DNA of 64,000 bases, taken from the NCBI GenBank assembly GCA_035910535.1, contig JAMHXF010000034.1, forward strand, positions 8,404 through 72,403, written 5' to 3'. Position numbers and translations under genes: made by a program. Position 1 is the stretch's first letter, and every line of letters begins with the position of its first letter. The notes beneath the pieces were generated by a model. The model was not told the DNA's origin. It saw nothing but the letters and a program-made list of their open reading frames with translations, and made no database searches. Origin of the DNA: Archangium_A sp035910535. GTDB taxonomy: Bacteria; Myxococcota; Myxococcia; Myxococcales; Myxococcaceae. Positions 52,762 to 62,754 of the stretch are shown here, one piece after another.

Positions 52762-55700
52762 GGGAGCCTCCCGGGAGGCAGCGCCTCCCACATCAGGGTA
52801 CGGCGACGCGCGCCTGCAGCCGCGGGAGGCGCGTTGTTCCAGACACCAGAGCCCGCGCCCTTCATCTTTCCGTCGGCGGTGATGAAGAGGAACTGCTCGT
52901 CGTACACGACGCCGCCCGACACGCTGGGCGCGACCTTTGGTGCGGTGGTGGGCGCCGGGTAGAGCTGCAGCGCGGCCACTTGCGGCACCGTGTAGAGGCG
53001 ACCTTCTTCAGTCGGCGAGAGGTTGCACGCGTCAGACGCCTTGCCCACGGCGGTGACCGCGAACACGTCGTCTTTGCCGAGGCTGACGCCGCCCCACACC
53101 TGCTGGCCGTCGTGCAGCGTCTGTTGCCAGAGCGGCGAGGCGACGGCGCAGTTGCCCAGCGGCGCTTCGTCTTCGTAGGCCATGACGTAGTAGCGCGCGG
53201 CCTGTGCGTCGCTCGGATCATCGGGGTTGTCGGCGGTGCCGAAGTACACCTGCACGCGCGTCGAGTTTTCGCGAATGACCTTGAGCGCGAGCGGCGAGTA
53301 GATGCCCTGCTTGAGCGCTTCGGCGCTCGAGACACCCACCGTCACCAACGTGACGGCGGTGTCGGCCACCACACAGCTGGCGACGCGCGCGTCTGCCGGC
53401 CGGGCGAGGTCGAGCTTCGCGAAGTTGATGCGGTACACGCGGCCCGAGGTGCTGGGTACGTAGAGCACGTCGTAGCTGCCGTCGGCGTCGATGTCGGCGG
53501 CCGCAGGTTCACCACCCAGGCCCTCGTTGAGCTCGAGCGTCACGATGCCGATGGTCTTGCCGCCGTGCACCACCGGCGCGCCCGTGGCGAGGTCGATGAG
53601 GTACACGGTGCCCGCGGTGCCGGAGTTGGGAACGAAGTCAGTGGCGATGGCGGCGATCCACTTCTCGCCGGCGACGCCGAAGTCGGCGCGGATGATGGGC
53701 GGCGAGTGACGAGAGCCCTTCGTGTCGGGCTGGCGGAGCGCGCCGGTGAGCGGCAGCACGCTGCCCATGCGCCACTCCCACATGGGAATCGGGTAGCGCT
53801 GCGCGGTGGGCGAGGTGACGGCGACCTTCGACGGGTCGGTGACGTCGAGCGCGAAGACGAGGTCGCTGCGCGGGCCGCTGGCTGAAACGAGCGCCGTCTT
53901 CGCGCCCCGGTTGGCGCGGCCCTGGGCGTCGATGGTCCACGCGGGCGCGCTGGCGAGGTTGCCGAGGTCGACGTCGGCGAACGACGGAGAGGCGTTGAGC
54001 TGCGCCGGCGCCACCGACGCGCCCGGCAGGTTGCCGATGTAGTTGCGCACGTACTGCGGCAGCAGCGCGCGCGGCGCGTAGGCGAAGACCTCTTCGGCGG
54101 TGCCGTAGTTGCGCGGGCCGGTGCACGGGCTCTTGAGGAAGTAGCCACGCGCGGTGGGCTCGCTCGAGCACGGGTCGTTGCCACGGCGGTACGCGCCGGC
54201 GTCGAAGGCGTGGAGGTAGCCGGTCAACGTGCCCACGAAGGCGATGGTCTGGCGCGTCTTGAGCGGCTCCGAGAAGTTCGAGACGAACGCCGCGCGCTCG
54301 TTGGCCGTCGTGTAGTTGAACCAGCCCGCGGTCGCCGGAGCGGCGATGACGGCCGGCGCCGAGAACTGCACGCCGCCCATGGGCCACGCACGCGCGATGG
54401 GCGTGGTGACCGAGCCCTGCTTCAAGCACGTGCCATTGGCGACGCACGCCGCAGCCGCGAGGCCCTGGCGGTCTTCCCAGCCGTAGAGCCAGTCGCGGAG
54501 GAAATCGCGGTCGCTCGCGTCGGCCGGGGAGTTGCCGGAGGCGTTGCGGTTGAGATCGTACGGGTACTTGCCGAGCGACTGCGTGTTGAACGCCGTGTTG
54601 GGCAGCGCCGGCGTGGTGGGCAACGCGAGCTCGTCTTTGAGCTCGATGCGCGTGCCGTCGGCGGCCAGCGTGTAGATGCGGCGGCCCAGCGGGTTGGCGG
54701 CGCGCCCGGCCATCGACATCGACAGCTGCTCGGCCGCGTCCCACAGCAGCAGCGGCGACGTCGCGGTAGGCGTCGCCGAGTCAGGGTCGTACAGGCGGCG
54801 GTTGTAGAGGTGCCCGCGCAGCGAGAAGTCGGCCTTGTTGTCCCACGTGCGCATCGAGGGCTTCGGCTTGCCGGTCGACGCGCCATTCCACGGCGCGCCC
54901 GGCGTTTCGTACACGCCGAAGAGCGTGGTGTTGGCGATGGGGATGGGCGGCGACTGGTTGTAGTCACCGGTGCGCACGGCCTGGTACCCGATGTCGACGT
55001 CGTCGATGACCGGCGTGCAGGTGTCTCGCGGTGAGGTCATGTCGACGCGCCAGCACAGCTGACTGCCGACGAGGCCCAGGTCGAGCGTGTCGATGGTGAG
55101 CTCGTTCACGCCAGGAGGAAAGACGGCCTCGGTCCAGCGCGGCGCGGGGTTGGGCGTACACACGCCGGCAGTGCAGACGCGGCAGTCGACGGCAAAGTAG
55201 TAGCGGATGCTGGGCGTCGGCGGGCCGGCACACGCGCCGGGCACGGCTTCAGTCCACCTGTTCTTCGAGACGTCGTCGACGCGGCGAATGCGCACCTTGG
55301 TGATGGTCATCGAGTCGGCGTCAGCGACGGGAATCGAGCCTGACACGGTGCCCGAGCGCGCGGTGCCGCCGTTGGTCTTGTTGATCATCACCACGACGTC
55401 GTTGAAGTCGCGGTCGCCACCACCCGAGAGGTCTTCGAAGCCGAAGATCCACCGGTAGGGGTCGGTCGACGGCGCGCCGACGATGACGTGCGGCATCTTG
55501 CCGTTGCTGGGCCGCGGCACCACGGCGGCCTCCATGGGCATGACGAGGTTGTTGTACGCGCTGGTCGCCAGGCGCGAGATGGTGGCCGAGTCGAGCCAGC
55601 AGCCCTGCACGGTGGCGAAGTACGGTGAGCCGAGCGGGCCGGTGGTCAACACCGAGCCGGGGTAGCCGCAGCCGATGTTGCGAATGGCCGCCGGGCTGGT

Positions 55701-56813
55701 CGCCGCCGGGTTCTGGTCCATGTTCAAGCGAGCCTTCGAGAAGAAGACGCTCAGCGGCGTGATGAGGTGCAACGTGCACTGGCCCGCCGCGTTGAAGCGC
55801 AGGCACGGGTAGACGCGATCTCCGCCGTGGCCCGGGTCGTACGCAGAGATCATGAAGAAGACGATTTCCTTGCCGCCGGGCACCACGCCGAGATCGATGG
55901 TGCGGTCGACGGTCGAGATGCCGACGTTGGGGTTGGTGGCCATCAACCGGCCCGTCGCGTCGTAGCGGCTGACGTCGTAGTCGGGGATGCCGTCCATGGA
56001 CGTGGTGGCGTCGGCGATCGACGGGAAGCCGTTCCACACCGAGGTGTCGGTGTCGTCGTCGCTCAGAAGAAACAGCAGGCGGCCGATGCCGCGATCACCG
56101 TTCTCGGTCGCCGCGGGCTCGAGCAGGTTGGGAACCCAGCCGAAGAGGCCGCGGTCGTTGAACGCGGTGTTGCTGTGCGAGCCGCTCTCGCCGATGAGGT
56201 CGACGTTGATGTTGGGGCCCGTGCCCCACGTCGCCGGCTTCGATGCGTCGCGCACCGACTGGTTCGTGCGGAAGTTGCCGCCGCAGTTGTTCGAGGCGAG
56301 CTCCGGCACCGAATACGTGAAGCCGCCGCTGGTGAAGGTGGAGGTGCAGCGCCGCGACTGGCCGATGTACGGCCGCGCCTTCGCGCCTGACTGTGGAGCG
56401 ACGTTGTAGAGATCTTCGTGGAGGTCGGCGACGCCGTTGGTGTTCGCGTCTCGAAGCGTGTCGTCGTCGGAGTCTTCGGTGCCACGCGTGTCGATGTAGC
56501 CCGCGCTGATCAGGTCCTCGTAATAGAGGTAGCCGATGGTGTGCGTCGCGCCGGCCGACTCGTAGACGTACGAGATGGTGAGCCGCTGGTCGACGGGCAG
56601 CACGATCTTCTCGGCGTTGAACGGCACCAGCGCGGTGTCGAGCTTGAGCTGCTTACCCGGCGTGATGGCGATGGCCGTGCGCTCGGGAATCGAGGCCGGG
56701 TCGAAGGCCGGCTGGTTGTCGACCGCGAGCGCGTCGGTGCACAGCGCGGCGCTCTGCGCGGCGGCGACCGAGGCGAACAACAACGAGCACGAAACGAAGA
56801 CGCGGGCGTTCAT
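52758..56813 (-). CDS. pilY1: PilY1-type pilus tip adhesin with DUF4114 and beta-propeller
   Basis: 1351 aa from ATG 56813, overlapping the cytochrome stop by 4 nt. A signal peptide (MNARVFVSCSLLFASVAAA) leads to an N-terminal region with acidic repeats (TEDSDDDTLRDANTNGVADL). A DUF4114-like segment lies near 455-480 (FGFEDLSGGGDRDFNDVVVM). The C-terminal third is the PilY1 beta-propeller (PRSDLVFALDVTDPSK, TVYLIDLATGAPV, GRVYRINFAKLD), with a Ca2+-loop-like DIDADGSYD near residue 1105. It is expected at the pilus tip as adhesin and assembly factor. It belongs to a minor-pilin operon. Confidence 0.9.
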   Translation of the reverse strand: MNARVFVSCSLLFASVAAAQSAALCTDALAVDNQPAFDPASIPERTAIAITPGKQLKLDTALVPFNAEKIVLPVDQRLTISYVYESAGATHTIGYLYYEDLISAGYIDTRGTEDSDDDTLRDANTNGVADLHEDLYNVAPQSGAKARPYIGQSRRCTSTFTSGGFTYSVPELASNNCGGNFRTNQSVRDASKPATWGTGPNINVDLIGESGSHSNTAFNDRGLFGWVPNLLEPAATENGDRGIGRLLFLLSDDDTDTSVWNGFPSIADATTSMDGIPDYDVSRYDATGRLMATNPNVGISTVDRTIDLGVVPGGKEIVFFMISAYDPGHGGDRVYPCLRFNAAGQCTLHLITPLSVFFSKARLNMDQNPAATSPAAIRNIGCGYPGSVLTTGPLGSPYFATVQGCWLDSATISRLATSAYNNLVMPMEAAVVPRPSNGKMPHVIVGAPSTDPYRWIFGFEDLSGGGDRDFNDVVVMINKTNGGTARSGTVSGSIPVADADSMTITKVRIRRVDDVSKNRWTEAVPGACAGPPTPSIRYYFAVDCRVCTAGVCTPNPAPRWTEAVFPPGVNELTIDTLDLGLVGSQLCWRVDMTSPRDTCTPVIDDVDIGYQAVRTGDYNQSPPIPIANTTLFGVYETPGAPWNGASTGKPKPSMRTWDNKADFSLRGHLYNRRLYDPDSATPTATSPLLLWDAAEQLSMSMAGRAANPLGRRIYTLAADGTRIELKDELALPTTPALPNTAFNTQSLGKYPYDLNRNASGNSPADASDRDFLRDWLYGWEDRQGLAAAACVANGTCLKQGSVTTPIARAWPMGGVQFSAPAVIAAPATAGWFNYTTANERAAFVSNFSEPLKTRQTIAFVGTLTGYLHAFDAGAYRRGNDPCSSEPTARGYFLKSPCTGPRNYGTAEEVFAYAPRALLPQYVRNYIGNLPGASVAPAQLNASPSFADVDLGNLASAPAWTIDAQGRANRGAKTALVSASGPRSDLVFALDVTDPSKVAVTSPTAQRYPIPMWEWRMGSVLPLTGALRQPDTKGSRHSPPIIRADFGVAGEKWIAAIATDFVPNSGTAGTVYLIDLATGAPVVHGGKTIGIVTLELNEGLGGEPAAADIDADGSYDVLYVPSTSGRVYRINFAKLDLARPADARVASCVVADTAVTLVTVGVSSAEALKQGIYSPLALKVIRENSTRVQVYFGTADNPDDPSDAQAARYYVMAYEDEAPLGNCAVASPLWQQTLHDGQQVWGGVSLGKDDVFAVTAVGKASDACNLSPTEEGRLYTVPQVAALQLYPAPTTAPKVAPSVSGGVVYDEQFLFITADGKMKGAGSGVWNNAPPAAAGARRRTLMWEALPPGRLP

Positions 56814-57220
56814 CGGCGGGCCTTGTCGTTGAGGGGAGTCGTCTTCTTCCAGGCGCGCGTCTCGAGCGCTTCGCGGCGACGCTCGAGCACCGGGGCCGGC
56901 GCGGCCTCGAGGCGGCCCTGCAGAAACGCCCACAGCGCAGGCGTCAATTCAGGTTCACGCACCAGCGCCACGGTGTCGCACGCGGTCTTCTGATCAGCGC
57001 GCCCTTCAGGGTTGAGCACCCAGCGGTTCAGCTCTTCACCTGTGCGCTGCTTGAGCCGACGCACGAGGTCGGGCGCCTTGCCCGTCTTGCGCTCGGGCTC
57101 GGTGTGGCTGGCGGTGTGACACGACGCGCAGCGCTCGAAGTAGACGGCCTCGCCGAGCGCCGCGTCAGCCGCGTTGGCGACGGTGCTGATCAAGACGACA
57201 GAGAAGAAGAAAGTGCGCAT
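56810..57220 (-). CDS. Small c-type cytochrome-like protein between pilX and pilY1
   Basis: 136 aa from ATG 57220 (GTG 57223 possible), exported by MRTFFFSVVLISTVANA. CASCH (about residue 31) is a single haem c attachment motif; the surrounding AVYFERCASCHTASHTEPER resembles monohaem cytochromes. A distal Met candidate is not obvious, so the sixth ligand is uncertain. It is coupled on both sides: TGATG with pilX, and ATGA with pilY1. A cytochrome inside a minor-pilin operon is unexpected; it may be a redox sensor, an electron carrier, or a degenerate c-type domain. Confidence 0.78.
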   Translation of the reverse strand: MRTFFFSVVLISTVANAADAALGEAVYFERCASCHTASHTEPERKTGKAPDLVRRLKQRTGEELNRWVLNPEGRADQKTACDTVALVREPELTPALWAFLQGRLEAAPAPVLERRREALETRAWKKTTPLNDKARR

Positions 57221-57927
57221 CACAGGTTCCTCGTTCCGCCGGTGATGCTGGGCGTGCGGGCATCGAGGCTCGTGCCGTTGGTCTTGTCGGCACAGCCACC
57301 CTTCTGACCAAGACAGTCGACGCTCGCGACGCCCGCGCTGTAGGTCACCAGCGCCTGCGTGACGCGGCGAATGGGCATGCCGCCGCCCACGTCGACCTCG
57401 CCGATGGAGACCAGCCAGACCTGCGCGTTGGCGTCGGCCGTCGACACGGCGGGCGTCTCGTCGGCGTCGTCGCGGAGGAACACGCGGTACCGCACGTTGG
57501 CGCCCGTCGGGTAGTCGTCGAAGCGCGCGCCCGTCACGGCGTTGAGCTCCTGCCCCGAGGTGGTGACCGACGGGTCGATGGCCATCGCCACGCCGTCAGT
57601 GGTCAGGCGATACGGCGTGGCCGGCAGCACCTCGAACCACACCTCGCCGTTCGCGCCGATGCCCGCGACCGGCGGCAGCGCGGCCATCACCGTGGTGTAG
57701 GTGTTGAAGTTCGGCGTGCCCTCCGCCAGCAACCGCAGGCGCTCACGGCCCTCGGAGAGCCCCGCTTCAGCCGCGAAGAAAGCCTCGACCTCGCGGCGCG
57801 CCTGACCCTGCAGTGCCGCTTCCTGCCCCACCATCGCCAGCGTGGTGACGGCGGCCACGGTGATCACCAGCAAGAGCCCCATCACCACCAGCAGAGAGAA
57901 GCCTCGTCGTCGAAAGCGTTTCTTCAT
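57220..57927 (-). CDS. pilX: PilX-like minor pilin / pilus assembly protein
   Basis: 235 aa. The N-terminus MKKRFRRRGFSLLVVMGLLL resembles a prepilin signal, but the position corresponding to Glu5 is Val/Met, as in the PilX/GspK-like group; the helix continues VITVAAVTTLAMVGQEAALQ. A globular domain (about 60-235) includes EVEAFFAAEAGLSEGRERL. It heads the leftward seven-gene pilus operon; the 294-nt upstream region is shared with the divergent ABC operon. Confidence 0.83.
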   Translation of the reverse strand: MKKRFRRRGFSLLVVMGLLLVITVAAVTTLAMVGQEAALQGQARREVEAFFAAEAGLSEGRERLRLLAEGTPNFNTYTTVMAALPPVAGIGANGEVWFEVLPATPYRLTTDGVAMAIDPSVTTSGQELNAVTGARFDDYPTGANVRYRVFLRDDADETPAVSTADANAQVWLVSIGEVDVGGGMPIRRVTQALVTYSAGVASVDCLGQKGGCADKTNGTSLDARTPSITGGTRNL

Positions 57928-58008
57928 CGCTCCCAGACCGTGTGCACCCGGTGTGCCGCGACCCGAGGTCCAGTGACACCGCGTAACTACGGCGTCGCTG
58001 CATGGGTC

Positions 58009-58038
58009 ATTCGCGAATTCGCCGGGTCATTCAGGAAT
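58009..58038. promoter_or_regulatory. Paired ATTC-N2-GAAT palindromes, 20 bp apart
   Basis: ATTCGCGAAT (58009-58018) and ATTCAGGAAT (58029-58038) each follow GGGTC, so GGGTCATTC is repeated at 58004 and 58024. The 20-bp offset is two helical turns, as expected for cooperative binding on one face. They lie 82-111 nt upstream of pilX. The same decamer as the first copy is at 870-879. Confidence 0.4.
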
Positions 58039-58208
58039 CCGTGCGCTGCATAACGCAACGTCCGTCGCTAAAATAAACAAGTATTCCAGTAGCTTACGAT
58101 GTACGAAATGGTCGCAGGTTCACCGGTACGCCGTATGGAGCCGCGGGAGCGACTTGCGCGCGGTGACCCACCCGGCACAGCGCCGTTGACATGAGATCGA
58201 GGCTTATT

Positions 58209-58214
58209 AGGAGG
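58209..58214 (+). promoter_or_regulatory. AGGAGG ribosome binding site of the ABC ATPase gene
   Basis: A perfect Shine-Dalgarno, 7 nt before the ATG at 58222. It is unusually strong compared with most genes here and fixes that start. Confidence 0.8.
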
Positions 58215-58221
58215 GCCCGCG

Positions 58222-59153
<932 letters not shown>

Positions 59154-59157
<4 letters not shown>

Positions 59158-59876
59158 ACAACGTGCTCCTCATCGCCCGACGCGAGCTGCAGTCGTACCT
59201 CCGCACCATGAGCGGCTACATCATCATCGCGGTGATGCTGTTCATCGACGGGCTGCTCTTCAACGCGTTCGCCGTCTCAGGCACCGCGAAGAAGTCGTCA
59301 GAGGTGCTGGCCGACTTCTTCACGCTCACCTCCGGCATCACCATGGTGGGCGCGGTGTTCTTGTCGATGCGGCTCATCGCCGAAGAGCGCCAGACGGGCA
59401 CCGTCGCCCTGCTCTATTCGTCGCCGGTGCACGACCTCGAAATCGTGCTGGGCAAGTTCTTCGCGTCGTTCGTCTTCCTGTGCCTGTTCTTCGCCTCGAC
59501 GCTCTACATGCCGGCGCTCATCGCGGCCTACGGCAAGGTGTCGCTCGGCCACATCTTCGCCGGGTACTTCGGCTTGATGCTGGTCGGCGCCACGGGCCTG
59601 TCCATCGGCACGTTCGGCAGCTCGTTGACGCGCAGCCAGGTGGTCGCCGCCGTGTTGTCGGGGGTGATGGTGCTGGCGCTGACGACCGCGTGGCTGCTGG
59701 GCAAGGTCACCGACCGCCCGCTGACTGAAATCATCAACGGGCTCGCGTGGTGGGGCCACTTCGACGCGTTCCGCGTGGGCGTCATCCACCTCAAGCACGT
59801 GGCGTACTTCGTGCTCGTCTCGTTCATCGCGCTCTTCGCCGCCACGCGCGTGCTCGAAGCGCGGAGGTGGAGCTAG
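59154..59876 (+). CDS. ABC-2 type permease, GldF-like
   Basis: 240 aa with about six membrane helices. MNNVLLIARRELQSYLRTMS and GYIIIAVMLFIDGLLFNAF open it; RQTGTVALLYSSPVHDLEIVLG and FRVGVIHLKHVAYFVLVSFI follow. The size and order match GldF-type permeases that pair with GldA. It is followed 2 nt later by the GldG-like gene. The transported substrate is unknown. Confidence 0.9.
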
Positions 59877-59878
59877 TC

Positions 59879-61717
59879 ATGCAGCTCTCGGCTCTCATCA
59901 CCATCGGCCTCGCGCTCATCTGGGTCGGCGAGCGCATCGTCGACTCGTCGAACGTTCGCTGGGGCCTCACTGGCGTCGGCGCGCTGTGCGTCGTGCTCGC
60001 GCTGGTGCTGCGGTTTCTGCGCGCGGGCAAAGCGCGGCCCGACGTCGCGCGCGTGCAGCGCACCTTCGCGGCGCTGCACGGGCTCACCGTGGCCTCGCTG
60101 GTGCTCTACGCGTTGCAGTCAGACCTCTTCACCAAGCTGACCGGCGCGGCCCTGGCTTCAGGTTCTCCGAAGCTCGCGGGCGTGTTCGGCGCGCTGTGGC
60201 CGGCGCTGTTGCTGGCCTCGCTGCTGCCGTCCATCTTCATGGAGCTCTCGTTCGCCTCGATGGCGAAGGCGCCCACGCTCGAAGCAGGCCGCATGCAGGA
60301 GGCCATGTTCTCGGGCTTCGGGCTGGCCGGCGCGTTCGTCTTCGTGTTCTCGCTGCAGTACGTGGCCACCGAGCGCGACGCGAAGGTCGACTTCTCGCAC
60401 TTCCGCGTGGCGCGGGCCGGCGACGCCACGAAGAAGCTCGCGGCTTCGCTCGACGAGCCGACCGAGGTGTACCTCTTCTTTCCTCCAGCCAGCGACGCAG
60501 CCGAGGCCGTCGAGGGCTACTTCGACGAGCTCAAGGCCGACGCGCCCACGTTGACGGTGACGCGCCTCGACCACGCGCTCGACCCGGTGAAGGCCAAGGA
60601 GCTCGGCGTCAGCGGCAACGGCACGGTGCTCATCAAGAAGGGCGGTCGTAAAGAGACGGTCTTCATCGGCACCGAGCTCGAGAAGGCCAAGTCGCAGCTG
60701 CGCGGCCTCGACGTCGAAGTGAACAAGCGCCTGACGCTCGTCGCCAGGGCCCGGCGCAGCGTGTACCTGACCGGCGGCCACGGTGAACGTCAGCGCGACC
60801 CGGCCAACAGCAACGACCAACGCAGCACCATCGACACGCTGCACAAGGTGCTGGCTGATCAGAACTTCGACGTGCGCCCGCTGACCACCGCCGAGGGTCT
60901 GGGTTCCGAAATTCCCAAAGACGCAGCGGCCATCTTCATCATCGGGCCCACGCGCGCGTTCGACGCGCCGGAAGCCGCGGCGCTCGAGGCATACATGAAG
61001 CGTGGCGGTCGGCTCTTCATCGCGGTCGACCCCGAAAGCGGCCTCGACTTCAAAGAGCTGCTCGCGCCGCTGGGGCTCTCGTTCCTGCCGCAGACCATCG
61101 CGCAGGAACGAGGCACCGCGAACGTGCGGCCGCCGCCCAGCATCGCCGACCGCACCAACATCGCCACGCGCACCTTCAGCTCGCACCCCATCGCCAGCTA
61201 CCTGGGCCGTGGCTCGGCGCCGGTGCTCTTTCTGGGCGCGGGCCCCATCGACGAGCTGCCGCAACACCCGGCAGACCTCTTCATCGACCTCGCCGTGCGC
61301 TCGATGCCCGACGCGTGGGTCGACGGCAACGGCGACTACGAGTTCACCACCGGAGAGACGCGCAAGGCCTACGGCGTCGTCGCGGCCGTCGAGCGCCGCG
61401 CCGCGAAGAACGAGAGCGAGCCGATGCGCGCCGTGGTGCTGGGCGACTCAGACGCCATCGCCGACCTGGTGCTGCAGCAGCTGCCCGGCAACCAGTACCT
61501 GGTGGTCGACGGCTTCAAGTGGCTGCTGGGCGATGAGCAGCTCGCCGGCCCCACCAACACCGAGGTCGACGTGCCGTTGACGCGCACCCGCGAGCAGGAC
61601 TCGTTGTGGTTCTACGGCACCACCTTTCTCGCGCCGCTCGCGGTCATCGGCCTGGGCTTCATCGCCCGCCGTCGCCCGAAGAAGCGCGCCCAGGACAAGA
61701 CGGAGGCAGCGTCGTGA
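59879..61717 (+). CDS. GldG-family ABC auxiliary protein
   Basis: 612 aa from ATG 59879, with GGAGGTGG about 8 nt upstream overlapping the previous stop. The first 165 residues hold several membrane helices (LITIGLALIWVG, VFGALWPALLLASLLP). The ABC_transp_aux region (about 170-480) reads THLKKLAASLDEPTEVYLFF-like, with TVLIKKGGRKETVFIG and VYLTGGHGERQRD. A final membrane helix (FLAPLAVIGLGFIARRR) ends it. It belongs to the GldG/IFT52-like fold. Together with the two upstream genes it gives a GldA-F-G set. Confidence 0.87.
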   Translation: MQLSALITIGLALIWVGERIVDSSNVRWGLTGVGALCVVLALVLRFLRAGKARPDVARVQRTFAALHGLTVASLVLYALQSDLFTKLTGAALASGSPKLAGVFGALWPALLLASLLPSIFMELSFASMAKAPTLEAGRMQEAMFSGFGLAGAFVFVFSLQYVATERDAKVDFSHFRVARAGDATKKLAASLDEPTEVYLFFPPASDAAEAVEGYFDELKADAPTLTVTRLDHALDPVKAKELGVSGNGTVLIKKGGRKETVFIGTELEKAKSQLRGLDVEVNKRLTLVARARRSVYLTGGHGERQRDPANSNDQRSTIDTLHKVLADQNFDVRPLTTAEGLGSEIPKDAAAIFIIGPTRAFDAPEAAALEAYMKRGGRLFIAVDPESGLDFKELLAPLGLSFLPQTIAQERGTANVRPPPSIADRTNIATRTFSSHPIASYLGRGSAPVLFLGAGPIDELPQHPADLFIDLAVRSMPDAWVDGNGDYEFTTGETRKAYGVVAAVERRAAKNESEPMRAVVLGDSDAIADLVLQQLPGNQYLVVDGFKWLLGDEQLAGPTNTEVDVPLTRTREQDSLWFYGTTFLAPLAVIGLGFIARRRPKKRAQDKTEAAS

Positions 61718-62754
61718 AAGCGCGCAGTGCAGCTCTGCAGGGTGGCCTCGCGGTCGCAGGTCTCGTCGCCGCGTACGTGACGTGGCAGCGGCCGACGGAG
61801 TCGTTGAAGCAAGACGCGGTGGTGATGATTGACGCGTCGAAGAACTCGCTGGAGCGCGTTCGCTACGAAGACGGCGTGCGCTCCATCACCGTCGAAAAGA
61901 AAGACCGGCTCTACGTGACGCTCGCGTACCTGCCCGGCAAGCGGCCGACGCTGGAGGCGCCCACGCCGCTCGACGTCACCGACGCCGGCGTCGACGGCGG
62001 CACCTTCGTCGTCGCCAAGCCGCCCGAGCCGGCGCCGGATCGAACGCTCTTCGCCAACGAGCGCGCCGAAACGCTGTGGAACCGCCTGACGCCGTTCGAG
62101 GCCACGCGCGCGCTCGGCAAGCTGCCCAAAGAGAAGCTCGACGAGCTGGGCGTCACCGACAGTGAGCGCAAGCTGGAGCTGACCATCGCCGGGGGGGTCA
62201 CGCGCTTCACCATCAGCAAGCCGATGAATGGCCTCATCGGCAACTACGCGCAGAACGAGAAGACCGGCGAGGTGTTCCTCATTTCGTCGAGCATCTTCAA
62301 CGAGCTCGACCCCAACTCGCAGCTGCTCGTCGAGCGCCGCCTGCACACCTTCAAGGCCACCGAGTTCGATGGCTTCACGGTGAGCGCCGAAGGCAAGAGC
62401 GTCGCCTTCCTGCAAACCGGCGCCGACATTCCCGCCACCACGAAGGTCGCGCGCGCGGCGAGCCCCGACAAGGGCGACGAGCTCGCGAAGAACTGGCACG
62501 AGAAAATCTGGAGCCGGCTCATCGTCACCGACGTGCTTCAGAAAGGTGAGCAGCCCAAAGGTGGCGAGCCGAACGTCGTGCTGCGCGTCGAGTACACCAA
62601 CAAGGGTCAGCCCAAAGGCTGGCTCGAGCTCGGCATTGACCCCGGCACGAAGGCCGTGTGGGCGCGCAGCGAGAACACGCTGTCGTGGGTGGCGGTGCAC
62701 CAGGGCGCGGAAGACATCGCGCTCGAGGGCATCAAGGTGATGACGGCGCCGTAG
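61714..62754 (+). CDS. DUF4340-domain protein
   Basis: 346 aa from GTG 61714, overlapping the GldG stop by 4 nt. An N-terminal membrane anchor (GGLAVAGLVAAYVTW) is followed by a beta-rich DUF4340 region (ARALGKLPKEKLDELGVTDS, VTRFTISKPMNGLIGNYAQN). DUF4340 proteins are regular companions of GldG-like ABC operons, and this one closes the operon. It ends within the histidine kinase gene that comes from the other side (23-nt overlap). Confidence 0.85.
   Translation: MKARSAALQGGLAVAGLVAAYVTWQRPTESLKQDAVVMIDASKNSLERVRYEDGVRSITVEKKDRLYVTLAYLPGKRPTLEAPTPLDVTDAGVDGGTFVVAKPPEPAPDRTLFANERAETLWNRLTPFEATRALGKLPKEKLDELGVTDSERKLELTIAGGVTRFTISKPMNGLIGNYAQNEKTGEVFLISSSIFNELDPNSQLLVERRLHTFKATEFDGFTVSAEGKSVAFLQTGADIPATTKVARAASPDKGDELAKNWHEKIWSRLIVTDVLQKGEQPKGGEPNVVLRVEYTNKGQPKGWLELGIDPGTKAVWARSENTLSWVAVHQGAEDIALEGIKVMTAP

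Larger units (their letters stand above)
57928..58221. other. Divergent intergenic region (pilus operon / ABC operon)
   Basis: No gene was seen. It holds the paired palindromes at 58009 and 58029, an AT-rich patch around 58068-58120 (CGCTAAAATAAACAAGTATTC) that could carry promoters in either direction, and the AGGAGG ribosome site of the ABC gene. No convincing sigma-54 or sigma-70 promoter was found on either strand. Confidence 0.6.

Noticed and set aside
58060..58110. Sigma-54 promoter for the pilus operon on the minus strand
   Set aside because: TGGAAT followed by TTG has the wrong spacing (about 2 bp short) and lacks the GC of the -12 element.
58186..58191. TTGACA hexamer as a -35 element for the ABC operon
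   Set aside because: A -10 at normal spacing would fall on the AGGAGG ribosome site, and no -10-like hexamer is there.
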